Made by a program: the position numbers and the translations under genes | Assembly (NCBI GenBank): GCA_025350965.1 | Contig: JANXWV010000129.1 | Coordinates: forward strand, 1-64,000 | Length of the DNA: 64,000 bases | From: Rhizobacter sp. | GTDB lineage: Bacteria; Pseudomonadota; Gammaproteobacteria; Burkholderiales; Burkholderiaceae_C | Direction: 5' to 3' | The notes under the pieces: model-generated | Told to the model about the DNA's origin: nothing | The model's input: only the letters and a program-made list of their open reading frames with translations | The model's database searches: none | In this document: positions 1 to 8,156 of the stretch, piece by piece | How positions within the stretch are numbered: the first letter of the stretch is position 1 | Layout of the letters: each line of letters opens with the position of its first letter

Positions 1-536
1 GCCTTGCGGCGGCGCGCGACGAAGCCCATCGCGCCCAGACCGGCGAGCATCAGGGCGTATGTCTCAGGCTCGGGCACCGGATTCGACACGTTTGTGAACG
101 AGAACTGGTGGTCGTTGTAGTCGCGGTCGCCACCACCGAACAGGTCTTCAAAGCCCACATACGTGCGGCCGGCATCGCCGTTGAAGTTGTACGCCACGTT
201 GGCGTGCTCCAGGCCGTCCGCATTGCCGGCGCCGGGGCCGGTGTGCCAGAAGTTGCCCGTGTTCAGTACATGCAGCGAGATGTCGAGCACGGTGCCGGCG
301 GCGAAGAAGCCGAGGTCGACCGTGGTGCCTACGCTGGTGCCGTGGTTCGGGAAGAACTCGGCCCCGCCGTTGACGCTAATGAGGCTGTCGTAGCCGGCAT
401 CGGTGCCTTCGAACGTGATCAGCACGTTGCCGCCGCTGGCGACGACCGAGTCGCCCAGTGCGGCGTGGCTCGCGTTGCTGAACAGGGCTGCGAACAGGGC
501 GGCTGCGACGATTGTTTTCTTGTGTGCGGTGGTCAT
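1..536 (-). CDS. PEP-CTERM sorted secreted protein with DUF4114-like domain (3' end cut)
   Basis: The start is the ATG at 534-536 on the minus strand and the frame runs off the left edge after about 178 codons. Residues 1-30 form a signal peptide (AHKKTIVAAALFAALFSNASHA). The middle ends in FEDLFGGGDRDYNDHQFSF, the glycine/aspartate pattern typical of DUF4114. The C-terminus carries the sorting tag PEPETYALMLAGLGAMGF followed by ARRRK, so only the stop codon is likely missing. Proteins of this class are exported, then cut or retained by an exosortase/PEP-CTERM system, often with exopolysaccharide. The ligand and function are unknown. No exosortase gene lies in the window. Confidence 0.85.
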   Translation of the reverse strand, partial: MTTAHKKTIVAAALFAALFSNASHAALGDSVVASGGNVLITFEGTDAGYDSLISVNGGAEFFPNHGTSVGTTVDLGFFAAGTVLDISLHVLNTGNFWHTGPGAGNADGLEHANVAYNFNGDAGRTYVGFEDLFGGGDRDYNDHQFSFTNVSNPVPEPETYALMLAGLGAMGFVARRRK

Positions 537-641
537 GAAGGGTTCCCAGGGGAGTTGAAAATCGACAGATGAATTTCACCGTGCCGCGTGCTGGCCCGCA
601 AGGGCGCGGGCGCCGGCCGCCGGCCCGGCCGTGACGCAATT

Positions 642-684
642 GCCCCCGCAAACCGGGGGCCGAGCGGGGAATTGACACCGCTCG
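642..684. promoter_or_regulatory. Two adjacent inverted repeats between divergent genes
   Basis: The 183-bp gap between the PEP-CTERM gene and the aldo/keto reductase holds two near-contiguous inverted repeats: GCCCCCG with CGGGGGC at 642-660, and CGAGCGG with CCGCTCG at 661-684. Neither is followed by a T-run, so they are not good intrinsic terminators. They sit where regulators of the two divergent genes could bind, but no binding protein can be named. Confidence 0.3.
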
Positions 685-719
685 CGGGTCAAGGCGGGCG
701 GGCGATAGACTCCGGGCCC

Positions 720-1787
720 ATGAATCAGCTTCCTCTCGTATCACTCGGCCGCAGCGCGTTGCGCGTCACGCCCATCTGCCTGGGCACGATGACCTTCGGC
801 GAGCAGGTCGACGAGCCCACCGCCTTCGCGCTGATGGACCATGCCGTGGCACGCGGTGTGAACTTCATCGACACCGCCGAGATGTATTCGGTGCCCACCC
901 GCCGCGAAACCTTTGGCGCGACTGAACGCATCATCGGGAACTGGTTTGCCGCGCGCCCCGGCCTGCGCGACAAGCTCGTGCTGGCCACCAAGGTGGCTGG
1001 GCCGTCGCGCAACATGGACTGGGTGCGAAACGGCGCGGCCGACCTCTCGCCCGCCGACATTCGCAGTGCCTGCGACGACAGCTTGAAGCGCCTGCAGACC
1101 GACGTGATCGACCTGTACCAGATCCACTGGCCGAACCGCAACGTGCCGATGTTCGGCGGCATCTACTTCGACCCCGCGAAGGAGACGGTGAACACGTCGG
1201 TCCACGACCAGCTCGATGCGTTCGCGGGGCTGGTCAAGGCGGGCAAGGTGCGCGCGATCGGCCTGTCGAATGAAACGCCGTGGGGGGTGGCCGAATTCGT
1301 GCACCTGGCCGATCAGCACGGCCTGCCGCGCGTGGCGACCGTGCAGAACCCGTATGCGCTGGTGAACCGCACGCTCGACGCGGGGCTCGACGAAGTGATG
1401 TTCCGCCACGAGGTGTCGCTGCTCGCGTACTCGCCGCTGGGCTTCGGCTCTCTCACCGGCAAGTACGACGCGCTCGACATCGCCGCCGGCGGGCCGACCG
1501 GGCGCCTGAGCCTGTTCGATTCGATGCGCAAGCAGCGCTGGGCCCGCGCCGACACACTCACTGCCGCACTCAAATACAACGCGCTGGCCAGCGACCACGG
1601 CCTGACACCCACGCAGATGGCGCTCGCCTTCTGCTACACGAACTGGCGCGTGGCCAGCACCATCATCGGCGTGACGACAAAGGCCCAGCTCGACGAAGAC
1701 CTCGATGCATGGGGTACCGCGCTCTCGCCCGAGTTGCTGGCCGCCATCGACTCGATCCGCTGGGCGCACCGCGACCCGGCGCAGTAG
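720..1787 (+). CDS. Aldo/keto reductase, Tas-like
   Basis: A 355-residue NADP(H)-dependent aldo/keto reductase of the TIM-barrel family, resembling E. coli Tas. The catalytic tetrad is visible: Asp and Tyr in FIDTAEMYS, Lys in LATKVAG and His in LYQIHWP. The C-terminal region IIGVTTKAQLDEDL fits the cofactor-binding end of the barrel. The ATG at 720 is chosen because the sequence before it does not look like protein of this family. Substrate is unknown; members reduce aldehydes and ketones in the cytoplasm. It stands alone, 39 bases before ybaK. Confidence 0.88.
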   Translation: MNQLPLVSLGRSALRVTPICLGTMTFGEQVDEPTAFALMDHAVARGVNFIDTAEMYSVPTRRETFGATERIIGNWFAARPGLRDKLVLATKVAGPSRNMDWVRNGAADLSPADIRSACDDSLKRLQTDVIDLYQIHWPNRNVPMFGGIYFDPAKETVNTSVHDQLDAFAGLVKAGKVRAIGLSNETPWGVAEFVHLADQHGLPRVATVQNPYALVNRTLDAGLDEVMFRHEVSLLAYSPLGFGSLTGKYDALDIAAGGPTGRLSLFDSMRKQRWARADTLTAALKYNALASDHGLTPTQMALAFCYTNWRVASTIIGVTTKAQLDEDLDAWGTALSPELLAAIDSIRWAHRDPAQ

Positions 1788-1826
1788 CACGGCCGTAGGG
1801 CGGCGCCGCAGCGCGGGAGACAGGCC

Positions 1827-2315
1827 TTGGCAAAGAAGCCCGCCCACGTCAGCGAGACACCGGCCACGCAGTTCCTGCGGCGCCACTTTGTGGCATTCAC
1901 CGAGCATGTGTACGAGTACCTGGAACACGGCGGAACGGCAGAGTCTTCCCGCGCGCTCGGCGTGCCGGAAAACGAAGTCATCAAGACGCTGGTGATGCAG
2001 GACGAACGCGGCCAGCCGCTCGTGGTGCTGATGCATGGCGACAAGCAGGTCAGCACCAAGAACCTGGCGCGGCAGATCGGCGTGAAGTCGGTCGAGCCTT
2101 GCACGCCCGAGGTGGCACAGCGCCACAGCGGCTACCAGGTCGGCGGCACCTCGCCGTTCGGGCTGAAGAAGGCGATGCCTGTGCTCGTGGAGGCCACGGT
2201 GCTGGCCCTGCCACGCATCTGCATCAACGGCGGGCGGCGCGGCTACCTGGTGGGCCTGGCGCCGCAGGTGTTGACGGAAATGCTGGGCGCCAAGGCAGTG
2301 AGTTGCGCGCTTTGA
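1827..2315 (+). CDS. ybaK: Cys-tRNA(Pro)/Cys-tRNA(Cys) deacylase YbaK/EbsC
   Basis: A 162-residue YbaK/EbsC protein, a free-standing editing domain that hydrolyses Cys-tRNA(Pro) made in error by prolyl-tRNA synthetase. The family start AKKxxHVSETPATQFLRR is present and gives a TTG start at 1827, preceded by the purine-rich GCGGGAGA. The body keeps the conserved STKNLAR and YQVGGTSPFGLKK blocks, the latter near the active-site pocket. Length matches the family. Confidence 0.92.
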   Translation: MAKKPAHVSETPATQFLRRHFVAFTEHVYEYLEHGGTAESSRALGVPENEVIKTLVMQDERGQPLVVLMHGDKQVSTKNLARQIGVKSVEPCTPEVAQRHSGYQVGGTSPFGLKKAMPVLVEATVLALPRICINGGRRGYLVGLAPQVLTEMLGAKAVSCAL

Positions 2316-2390
2316 GGCCGGGCTGAAGCAGGCATTCAGCGACCGGGTCGGGCCGCAGCGCAAAATGCGGTTCCGCCGATTGCCCGCACC

Positions 2391-3098
2391 ATGACAACGA
2401 CTTCCTTCTACCCCCTGCTCGCGGCGCTGGCTGCCTACCTCGTCGGCTCGCTCTCGTTCGCGGTGATCGTGAGCCGCGTGATGGGCCTGAACGACCCGCG
2501 CACCTACGGCTCGGGCAACCCCGGCGCCACCAACGTGCTGCGCTCGGGCAACAAGGCCGCTGCGGTGGCCACGCTGTTGCTCGACGCGCTGAAGGGCTAT
2601 GTGCCGGTGCTGCTGGCGGTGGTCTACGGGCCGCGTTTCGGGCTGGGTGAGGGCACCATCGCGATGGTCGGCTTGGCAGCGTTCCTCGGCCACCTGTGGC
2701 CGGTGTTTTTCGGCTTCAAAGGCGGCAAGGGAGTGGCCACGGCGGCCGGCGTGCTGATGGGTGTCAACCCGTGGCTCGGGCTGGCCACGCTCGTGACCTG
2801 GGTCGTCATCGCGGCGTTCTTCCGCTACTCGTCGCTCGCGGCCATCGTGGCGGCGGTGTTCGCGCCGTTCTATCAACTGCTGATCTGGGGCGGCGGGCCA
2901 TTGGCGCTGACCGTTGCGGCCATGGGCCTGCTGCTGGTGTGGCGCCACAGTGCCAACATTCAGAAGTTGCTCAAGGGCACCGAGAGCAAGCTCGGCCAGA
3001 AGGCGGTGGCGGCGCACACGCATGCAGCCAAACACGCGCCGAAACGCGCACCCGATACTCAATCCAGGCATTCAACCAAACACGGAGCGAAACAATGA
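2391..3098 (+). CDS. plsY: Glycerol-3-phosphate acyltransferase PlsY
   Basis: An integral membrane acyltransferase that transfers acyl from acyl-phosphate to glycerol-3-phosphate, the first step of phospholipid synthesis. The conserved PlsY blocks are visible: [11 protein letters not shown] near the N-terminus, [12 protein letters not shown] around residue 42-53, and the [13 protein letters not shown] loop. Five membrane segments are apparent. At 235 residues it is about 35 longer than usual; the extra C-terminal tail is rich in Lys, His and Thr and looks disordered. Its TGA overlaps the ATG of the RidA gene (ATGA). Confidence 0.95.
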   Translation: MTTTSFYPLLAALAAYLVGSLSFAVIVSRVMGLNDPRTYGSGNPGATNVLRSGNKAAAVATLLLDALKGYVPVLLAVVYGPRFGLGEGTIAMVGLAAFLGHLWPVFFGFKGGKGVATAAGVLMGVNPWLGLATLVTWVVIAAFFRYSSLAAIVAAVFAPFYQLLIWGGGPLALTVAAMGLLLVWRHSANIQKLLKGTESKLGQKAVAAHTHAAKHAPKRAPDTQSRHSTKHGAKQ

Positions 3099-3448
3099 CT
3101 CAAGGCCTGCGCCGGTTCCACGTCGGTGACCGACTTTCCGAGATGACGATCTACAACGGCACGGTCTATCTCGCCGGCCAGGTGGCGGCCGACGCCACGC
3201 AAGACATCAAGGGCCAGACCGCGCAGGTGCTGGCCGCCATCGACAAGCTGCTGCACGAGGCCGGCACCGACAACGCGCACATCCTGATGTGCCAGATCTT
3301 CATCAAGGACCTGGCCGACTTCCCGGCAATGAACGAGGTCTGGGAAGACTGGCTCGCCCCCGGCGACGCGCCACCACGTGCCACCGTGCAGGCCAACCTG
3401 GCGCGGCCGGAGTGGAAGGTCGAGATGGTCGTGACGGCCGCGATCTGA
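3095..3448 (+). CDS. RidA family protein
   Basis: A 117-residue member of the RidA/YjgF/YER057c family, small trimeric proteins that hydrolyse reactive enamine/imine intermediates. Family blocks seen are [20 protein letters not shown] and [19 protein letters not shown]; the latter holds the Arg that binds substrate carboxylate and the conserved Glu near the end. The start overlaps the plsY stop, suggesting co-translation. Whether it is a true imine deaminase or a divergent paralogue cannot be told from sequence. Confidence 0.88.
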   Translation: MTQGLRRFHVGDRLSEMTIYNGTVYLAGQVAADATQDIKGQTAQVLAAIDKLLHEAGTDNAHILMCQIFIKDLADFPAMNEVWEDWLAPGDAPPRATVQANLARPEWKVEMVVTAAI

Positions 3449-3463
3449 GAGTGTGATGTGGTG

Positions 3464-3847
3464 ATGCGCGCCAGCCCGGCCCGGCGGTCCAGCACCCTGG
3501 TGCTGATCGTGATCGTGTTGTGCGCAGCGGCGGCCATGCAGGCACTGACAGGCTGGTCGAAGGCGCGGCTCGGCGCGGTGGTGGCGGCCGAGGCGAAGCC
3601 GGGTGACATCCACATGATCGCGTCGGTGACCTGCGTGTACTGCGCCCAGGCGCGCGAGTGGTTCAACGCAAACAAGGTGCCATTCAGCGAGTGCGAAATC
3701 GAACGCGACGCGCGCTGCGCCGCGGCCTACAACGCGCTGATGGCACCGGGCACGCCGGTGCTGGTGGTGCGCGGCAAGCGCCTCGTCGGGTTCAGTGCGC
3801 AAGCGGTTGCCGAGGCGCTGCAGGCGCCGAAGCCGGCGCGTCTTTGA
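3464..3847 (+). CDS. Membrane-anchored glutaredoxin-like protein
   Basis: About 127 residues. An N-terminal hydrophobic segment (TLVLIVIVLCAAAAMQAL) is followed by a thioredoxin-fold domain with the CXXC pair SVTCVYCAQA and a cis-Pro element GTPVLVV, as in glutaredoxins. The domain probably faces the periplasm. The partner is unknown. An upstream in-frame GTG at 3458 is an alternative start; the ATG at 3464 is preferred. It ends 40 bases from the convergent trpS. Confidence 0.78.
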   Translation: MRASPARRSSTLVLIVIVLCAAAAMQALTGWSKARLGAVVAAEAKPGDIHMIASVTCVYCAQAREWFNANKVPFSECEIERDARCAAAYNALMAPGTPVLVVRGKRLVGFSAQAVAEALQAPKPARL

Positions 3848-3887
3848 CACCGCGCGTTCGCGCTCCGGGCTCGGGGCAGCCGAGACC

Positions 3888-5126
3888 TCAGTAGCTCAGG
3901 CCCATCGCCGAGCGCACCTCGCGCATGGTCTCGCGCGCCACGGTGCGGGCGCGCTCGGTGCCCACCTCCAGGATCCAGTGCACCTGCTTCGGGTTGCTGA
4001 GGTACTTCTCGGCGCGTTCGCGCCACGGCGCCTGCTCGCGCTGGATGGCGTCGATCACCGGCTGTTTGCACTCCAGGCAGCCGATGCCGGCGGTGGTGCA
4101 ACCGGTGACCACCCATTCCTTCGTCGGCACGTCGGAGTAGACCTGGTGGAACTGCCACACCGGGCAGTCCTCGGGGTTGCCCGGGTCGGTGCGGCGCACG
4201 CGCTTCGGGTCGGTCGGCATGCGCCTGATCTTGCGTTCGACCTCGGCGGGTTCTTCGCGCATCGCAATGGCGTTGCCGTAGCTCTTGCTCATCTTCGCGC
4301 CGTCCAGGCCGGGGAGCTTGCGCACCTCGGTGTGCAGTGCTTGCGGCTCGTGCAGGATGGCCTTGCCGGTGCCGCGCAGGTAACCTTCCAGGCGCTCGCG
4401 GTCGGCGGCGCTGAGGGCGCCGCTGCCGTCGATCAGGGCGCGCGTGCGTGCCAGCAGCTCTTCACCGCCGGACTGTTGAAAGTCTTTGCGGCCGGCCTCG
4501 AAGGCCTTCGCGTCGGCCTTGCTCATCTTCTTCACGGCGGCTTGCGCCAGTGTGTCGAAGTCGGCCTCGCGGCCGTACAGGTGGTTGAAGCGGCGCGCCA
4601 CTTCGCGGGTCAGTTCCACGTGCGAGGACTGGTCTTCGCCGACCGGCACGAACGCGGCCTTGTAGATCAGGATGTCGGCTGCCTGCAGCAAGGGGTAGCC
4701 CAGGAAGCCGTAGGTCGCGAGGTCACGGTCTTTCAACTTTTCGATCTGGTCCTTGTAGGTCGGCACGCGCTCCAGCCAGCCCAGCGGCGTGCCCATCGCG
4801 AGCAGCGTGAACAACTCGGCGTGCTCGGGCAGGCGGCTCTGGATGAAGATGGTGGCGCGCTCGGGGTCGACGCCGGCGGCAAGCCAGTCGATCACCATGT
4901 CGTACACATAGCGCTCCATCACGCTGCGCTCTTCATAGTGAGTGGTCAGGGCGTGCCAGTCGGCCACGAAGTAGAAGCACTCGTACTCGCCCTGCATGCG
5001 CACCCAGTTCTTCAGCGCGCCGTGGTAGTGGCCGAGGTGCAGTGCGCCCGTGGGGCGCATGCCGGAGAGCACACGCTGGCGCGGCTTCGGGGTGGTGTTC
5101 AGGGGGGTGTTCGGAGCATCGTTCAT
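3888..5126 (-). CDS. trpS: Tryptophanyl-tRNA synthetase with Fe-S-type cysteine motif
   Basis: Class I aminoacyl-tRNA synthetase charging tRNA(Trp). The HIGH-type motif is GALHLGHYHG near residue 27 and the KMSKS loop is GAKMSKSYGN. At 412 residues it is about 80 longer than the compact E. coli enzyme. The extra part lies mainly before the KMSKS loop and includes a second KKMSK string. The C-terminal domain holds four cysteines spaced C-x21-C-x6-C-x2-C (EDCPVW ... TGCTTAGIGCLEC), very like the [4Fe-4S] tRNA-anticodon-binding motif of Thermotoga TrpRS. It is divergent from purN across 61 bases. Confidence 0.95.
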   Translation of the reverse strand: MNDAPNTPLNTTPKPRQRVLSGMRPTGALHLGHYHGALKNWVRMQGEYECFYFVADWHALTTHYEERSVMERYVYDMVIDWLAAGVDPERATIFIQSRLPEHAELFTLLAMGTPLGWLERVPTYKDQIEKLKDRDLATYGFLGYPLLQAADILIYKAAFVPVGEDQSSHVELTREVARRFNHLYGREADFDTLAQAAVKKMSKADAKAFEAGRKDFQQSGGEELLARTRALIDGSGALSAADRERLEGYLRGTGKAILHEPQALHTEVRKLPGLDGAKMSKSYGNAIAMREEPAEVERKIRRMPTDPKRVRRTDPGNPEDCPVWQFHQVYSDVPTKEWVVTGCTTAGIGCLECKQPVIDAIQREQAPWRERAEKYLSNPKQVHWILEVGTERARTVARETMREVRSAMGLSY

Positions 5127-5187
5127 AGGGTCGCGATTGTAGGTGCGCGCTTCTTCAACACCCTTCGGCGGCTACACTGCGCGCCGC

Positions 5188-5814
5188 ATGAAACGCATCG
5201 TCATCCTGATCTCCGGCCTGGGCACGAACATGCAGGCGATCGTGCAAGCATGTGCGGCAGAGCGCTGGGCTGCGACGGTGGCAGCGGTGGTCAGCAACCG
5301 GGCCGATGCCGCCGGCCTGGCCCATGCGCGCGAGCACGGCATTACCACCGCTGTGGTGGACCACACGGCGCATGCGACGCGTGATGGGTTCGATGCGGAG
5401 TTGGCGCGGGTCGTCGATGGCTTCGCGCCCGATGTGGTGGCGCTGTGCGGATTCATGCGCATCCTGGGTGACGCGTTCGTGGCGCCTTACGCGGGTCGAA
5501 TGGTCAACGTCCACCCCTCGTTGCTGCCGGCGTTCACCGGGCTGCACACGCACCGCCGCGCCATCGAGGCGGGCTGCAAGGTGGCCGGCGCCACGGTGCA
5601 CTTCGTGACGCCCGCGCTCGACCACGGCCCGATCATTGCGCAGGCCGTGGTGCCGGTGTTGCCAGGCGATACGCCGGCGTTGCTGTCGGCCCGCGTGTTG
5701 GCCCGGGAGCACCTGCTGTATCCCCGAGCGCTGCGCTGGTTGGTGCACGACGAGTTGCTGCTGCGCGACGGCCTGGTCGTTCACAGGCATGGCGAGCCAC
5801 AGCACCTGCTCTGA
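5188..5814 (+). CDS. purN: Phosphoribosylglycinamide formyltransferase PurN
   Basis: A 208-residue folate-dependent GAR transformylase, third step of purine synthesis. Visible motifs are ISGLGTNMQA (substrate phosphate loop), NVHPSLLPAFTGLHTH (formyl-folate binding with catalytic Asn-His) and HFVTPALDHGPII, which holds the catalytic Asp. The ATG at 5188 begins the family-typical MKRIVILISG. The gene is monocistronic here and ends 9 bases from the convergent DUF1345 gene. Confidence 0.95.
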   Translation: MKRIVILISGLGTNMQAIVQACAAERWAATVAAVVSNRADAAGLAHAREHGITTAVVDHTAHATRDGFDAELARVVDGFAPDVVALCGFMRILGDAFVAPYAGRMVNVHPSLLPAFTGLHTHRRAIEAGCKVAGATVHFVTPALDHGPIIAQAVVPVLPGDTPALLSARVLAREHLLYPRALRWLVHDELLLRDGLVVHRHGEPQHLL

Positions 5815-5823
5815 TCCGAAGCG

Positions 5824-6480
5824 TCAGAACAGGCTTGCCGCCATGTTGATGGTGAACGCGAGGATGGTCGTGTTGAACACGAACGACAGCACCGATTGCA
5901 GCAGCACGACACGGCGCACCGCGCGGTTGGTCACCAGCACGTCAGACGTTTGCGATGCGACCGCGATGGTGAATGAGAAGTAGAGAAAGTCGCTGTAGTC
6001 GGGCTCGAAGTCGTCACTCTCGTCCGGGAACTTCAGCCCGCCACCGTCGTTGGCACTCACGTGATAGAGGCTCGCGTACTTCAACGAGAACAGGGTCGGC
6101 AGCAGAACCCACGAGCCCACGACCGTGCTCAGCACGTAGAGCACGTGAGTCAGCGCGAGACGCGGCGCCGCCCCCTTGATGTTGGCGAGTTCGGTGACGA
6201 TCGCGCCGAAGCTCGCAACTGCCGCCAGTGCCACGATGGCGAGCACTGTACCCGCCCCTTCGGCCTGCGCGCGGGCCACGCGTTCGAGCCGTTCGTGGTT
6301 TGACTGTGTCATGGTCCAGCCGGTCCAGATCAAGTAGAGCCAAACGCCGACGTTCCAACCGAGCAGGCTGCGCGCGACGGCGCCGTGGTTGCCCGGTGCG
6401 GCCAGCCCGACCAGCAGGCCGGCCACGCCCGCGCCGACCAGGTGGGGGTGCGCCCGGAGGTGGGCAAAAGATGCCTTCAC
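5824..6480 (-). CDS. DUF1345 membrane protein
   Basis: A 218-residue integral membrane protein matching the DUF1345 pattern: four to five hydrophobic helices and the block DFLYFSFTIAVASQTSDVLV, followed by RAVRRVVLLQSVLSFVFNT. Its function is not known. The GTG start at 6480 overlaps the stop of the upstream DUF1653 gene (GTGA), indicating coupled translation. Longer in-frame reading upstream overlaps DUF1653 coding sequence and is not used. Confidence 0.85.
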   Translation of the reverse strand: MKASFAHLRAHPHLVGAGVAGLLVGLAAPGNHGAVARSLLGWNVGVWLYLIWTGWTMTQSNHERLERVARAQAEGAGTVLAIVALAAVASFGAIVTELANIKGAAPRLALTHVLYVLSTVVGSWVLLPTLFSLKYASLYHVSANDGGGLKFPDESDDFEPDYSDFLYFSFTIAVASQTSDVLVTNRAVRRVVLLQSVLSFVFNTTILAFTINMAASLF

Positions 6481-6719
6481 GCGTGCGGCTCGGGTGCGAA
6501 CCGCGGCTGCGGCACACCGTCGATCAGCACCGTCTCGAAGAACATGGCGTGGGGCCGAACCCACCAGCCGCTCGCGTTGTAAAGCGGGCGGTAGACGACC
6601 AGCGGTTCGTGCGTCTCGCTGTGGCGCGCCACGCCGATCACCTCGTACGCCCCGCCCTTGTAGTGGCGGTAATGGCCGAGCTTTGTAGCGGGCAGGGCGG
6701 GCAGGTCGTCATCGTTCAT
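6477..6719 (-). CDS. DUF1653 domain protein
   Basis: An 80-residue protein composed almost entirely of a DUF1653 domain: LGHYRHYKGGAYEVIGVARH, then ETHEPLVVYRPLY and WVRPHAMFFETV. The fold is small and probably cytoplasmic; its role is unknown. It is the first gene of a two-gene unit with DUF1345 and starts 20 bases from the divergent RsmB-type methyltransferase. Confidence 0.88.
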   Translation of the reverse strand: MNDDDLPALPATKLGHYRHYKGGAYEVIGVARHSETHEPLVVYRPLYNASGWWVRPHAMFFETVLIDGVPQPRFAPEPHA

Positions 6720-6739
6720 CGGCCAAGGATAATCCTGCG

Positions 6740-7999
6740 ATGCACCCGAACGCCCTGTTAGAGCTGACGACTGAACTCATCCACCGCGTGATGCAGTTCC
6801 AACACCCCGCCGACGGCGTGGTGTCCGACTTCTTCCGCCAGCACCGCACGCTCGGCACGCGCGAACGCCAGTCGCTGGCCGAGACGACATACACCGTGCT
6901 CCGCGAACGGCTGCTGTACCAGCACTTGGCCCAGTCCGGCAAGGGCGAGCTGGAGCGGCGCCTCGCCATCCTGGCATGGCAGGGCAACGAGGGCTTCTTG
7001 CGCGCGGCCTTGACCGATACCGAGCAGCAATGGCTCGCGCAGGTCAGCCAGGTGGACCGCACGGCGCTGCCCGAGAAGCTGCGCCACAACCTGCCGGAGT
7101 GGCTGGCGACGACCTTGCAGGCTGCCCTGGGCGATCAGTTCTGGCCACTGGTTGCGAGCATCAACGCGCCCGCGCCGCTGGACCTGCGGGTCAACACCTT
7201 CAAGGTCAAGCGCGAAGAGGCGATGGCTGCCTTCAAGGCCGAGGGCATCGACGCCCAGCCCACGCCGCATTCGCCGCTGGGCCTGCGTATCCAGGGCAAG
7301 CCCGCACTGCACAAACTCGACGTGTTCATGCGCGGCGACGTCGAGGTACAGGACGAAGGCAGCCAGCTGCTCGCGTTGATGGTCGGCGCCAAGCGCGGCG
7401 AGATGGTGATGGACTTCTGCGCCGGCGCGGGCGGCAAGACGCTGGCACTCGGCGCCGAGATGCGCAACACCGGGCGGCTGTACGCGTTCGACACCTCGGG
7501 CCACCGGCTGGCGTCGCTCAAGCCGAGGTTGGCGCGCAGTGGCCTGTCGAACGTGTTCCCGGCGCAAATTGCCCACGAGCGCGACGAGCGCATCAAGCGG
7601 CTGGCCGGCAAGCTCGACCGCGTGCTGGTCGATGCACCGTGTTCGGGCCTGGGCACCCTGCGCCGCAACCCCGACCTGAAGTGGCGGCAAACGCCGCAAT
7701 CGGTGGCCGAGTTGCAGGTCAAGCAGGCGGCCATCCTGGCCAGCGCGGCCCGGCTGCTCAAACCCGGCGGCCGCCTGGTCTATGCCACGTGCAGCCTGCT
7801 CGACGTCGAGAACGAAGGCATCGCGCAGGCTTTCACAGCGGATCGCTCGGCCGACTTCAAGGTCATGCCGGCCTCCGAAGCGCTCGCCAAGGCGCACGTG
7901 ATCGAACCCGATTCATTGGTGCGCGGCGACTACCTGCGGCTGTGGCCCCACGTGCACGCCACCGATGGTTTTTTTGCGGCGGTGTGGGAACGGCGCTGA
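6740..7999 (+). CDS. RsmB/NOP-family rRNA cytosine-C5 methyltransferase
   Basis: A 419-residue SAM-dependent RNA m5C methyltransferase. The N-terminal 130 residues are helical, as in the NusB-like part of RsmB. The Rossmann domain has MDFCAGAGGKTLALG (SAM motif I), VLVDAPCSGLGTLRRNPD (motif IV with the product-release Cys) and YATCSLLDVEN (motif VI with the catalytic Cys). 16S rRNA is the likeliest substrate, but which position cannot be told. The expected Fmt partner is not adjacent. Confidence 0.9.
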   Translation: MHPNALLELTTELIHRVMQFQHPADGVVSDFFRQHRTLGTRERQSLAETTYTVLRERLLYQHLAQSGKGELERRLAILAWQGNEGFLRAALTDTEQQWLAQVSQVDRTALPEKLRHNLPEWLATTLQAALGDQFWPLVASINAPAPLDLRVNTFKVKREEAMAAFKAEGIDAQPTPHSPLGLRIQGKPALHKLDVFMRGDVEVQDEGSQLLALMVGAKRGEMVMDFCAGAGGKTLALGAEMRNTGRLYAFDTSGHRLASLKPRLARSGLSNVFPAQIAHERDERIKRLAGKLDRVLVDAPCSGLGTLRRNPDLKWRQTPQSVAELQVKQAAILASAARLLKPGGRLVYATCSLLDVENEGIAQAFTADRSADFKVMPASEALAKAHVIEPDSLVRGDYLRLWPHVHATDGFFAAVWERR

Positions 8000-8114
8000 C
8001 GTGCCGGCCATCGATCCGCAAGGTTTTTCTTGATTCCCGCCACGCCGGTGTCATCTGACCTGAACTAGAGGCAGGGCACCAGCCAGTTCCGGGCTTGATC
8101 ACGGGCCTGTCAAT

Positions 8115-8120
8115 TACAAT
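8115..8120 (+). promoter_or_regulatory. Candidate -10 box for the desaturase
   Basis: TACAAT lies 36 bases upstream of the desaturase ATG within the 157-bp gap after the methyltransferase. It is a close match to the sigma-70 -10 box, but no convincing -35 lies at the right distance. Confidence 0.35.
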
Positions 8121-8156
8121 CGAGTGCCTGCTTTTCGCGCGGGTGCAAAGGACTTC

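Noticed and set aside
642-660. Possible intrinsic terminator
   Set aside because: The GC stem has no T-run on either side and lies upstream of two divergent starts rather than after a gene.
741-3071. A 776-codon open frame on the minus strand
   Set aside because: It lies antisense to the aldo/keto reductase, ybaK and plsY, is rich in Arg/His/Gln and shows no domain; long antisense frames are expected at this GC content.
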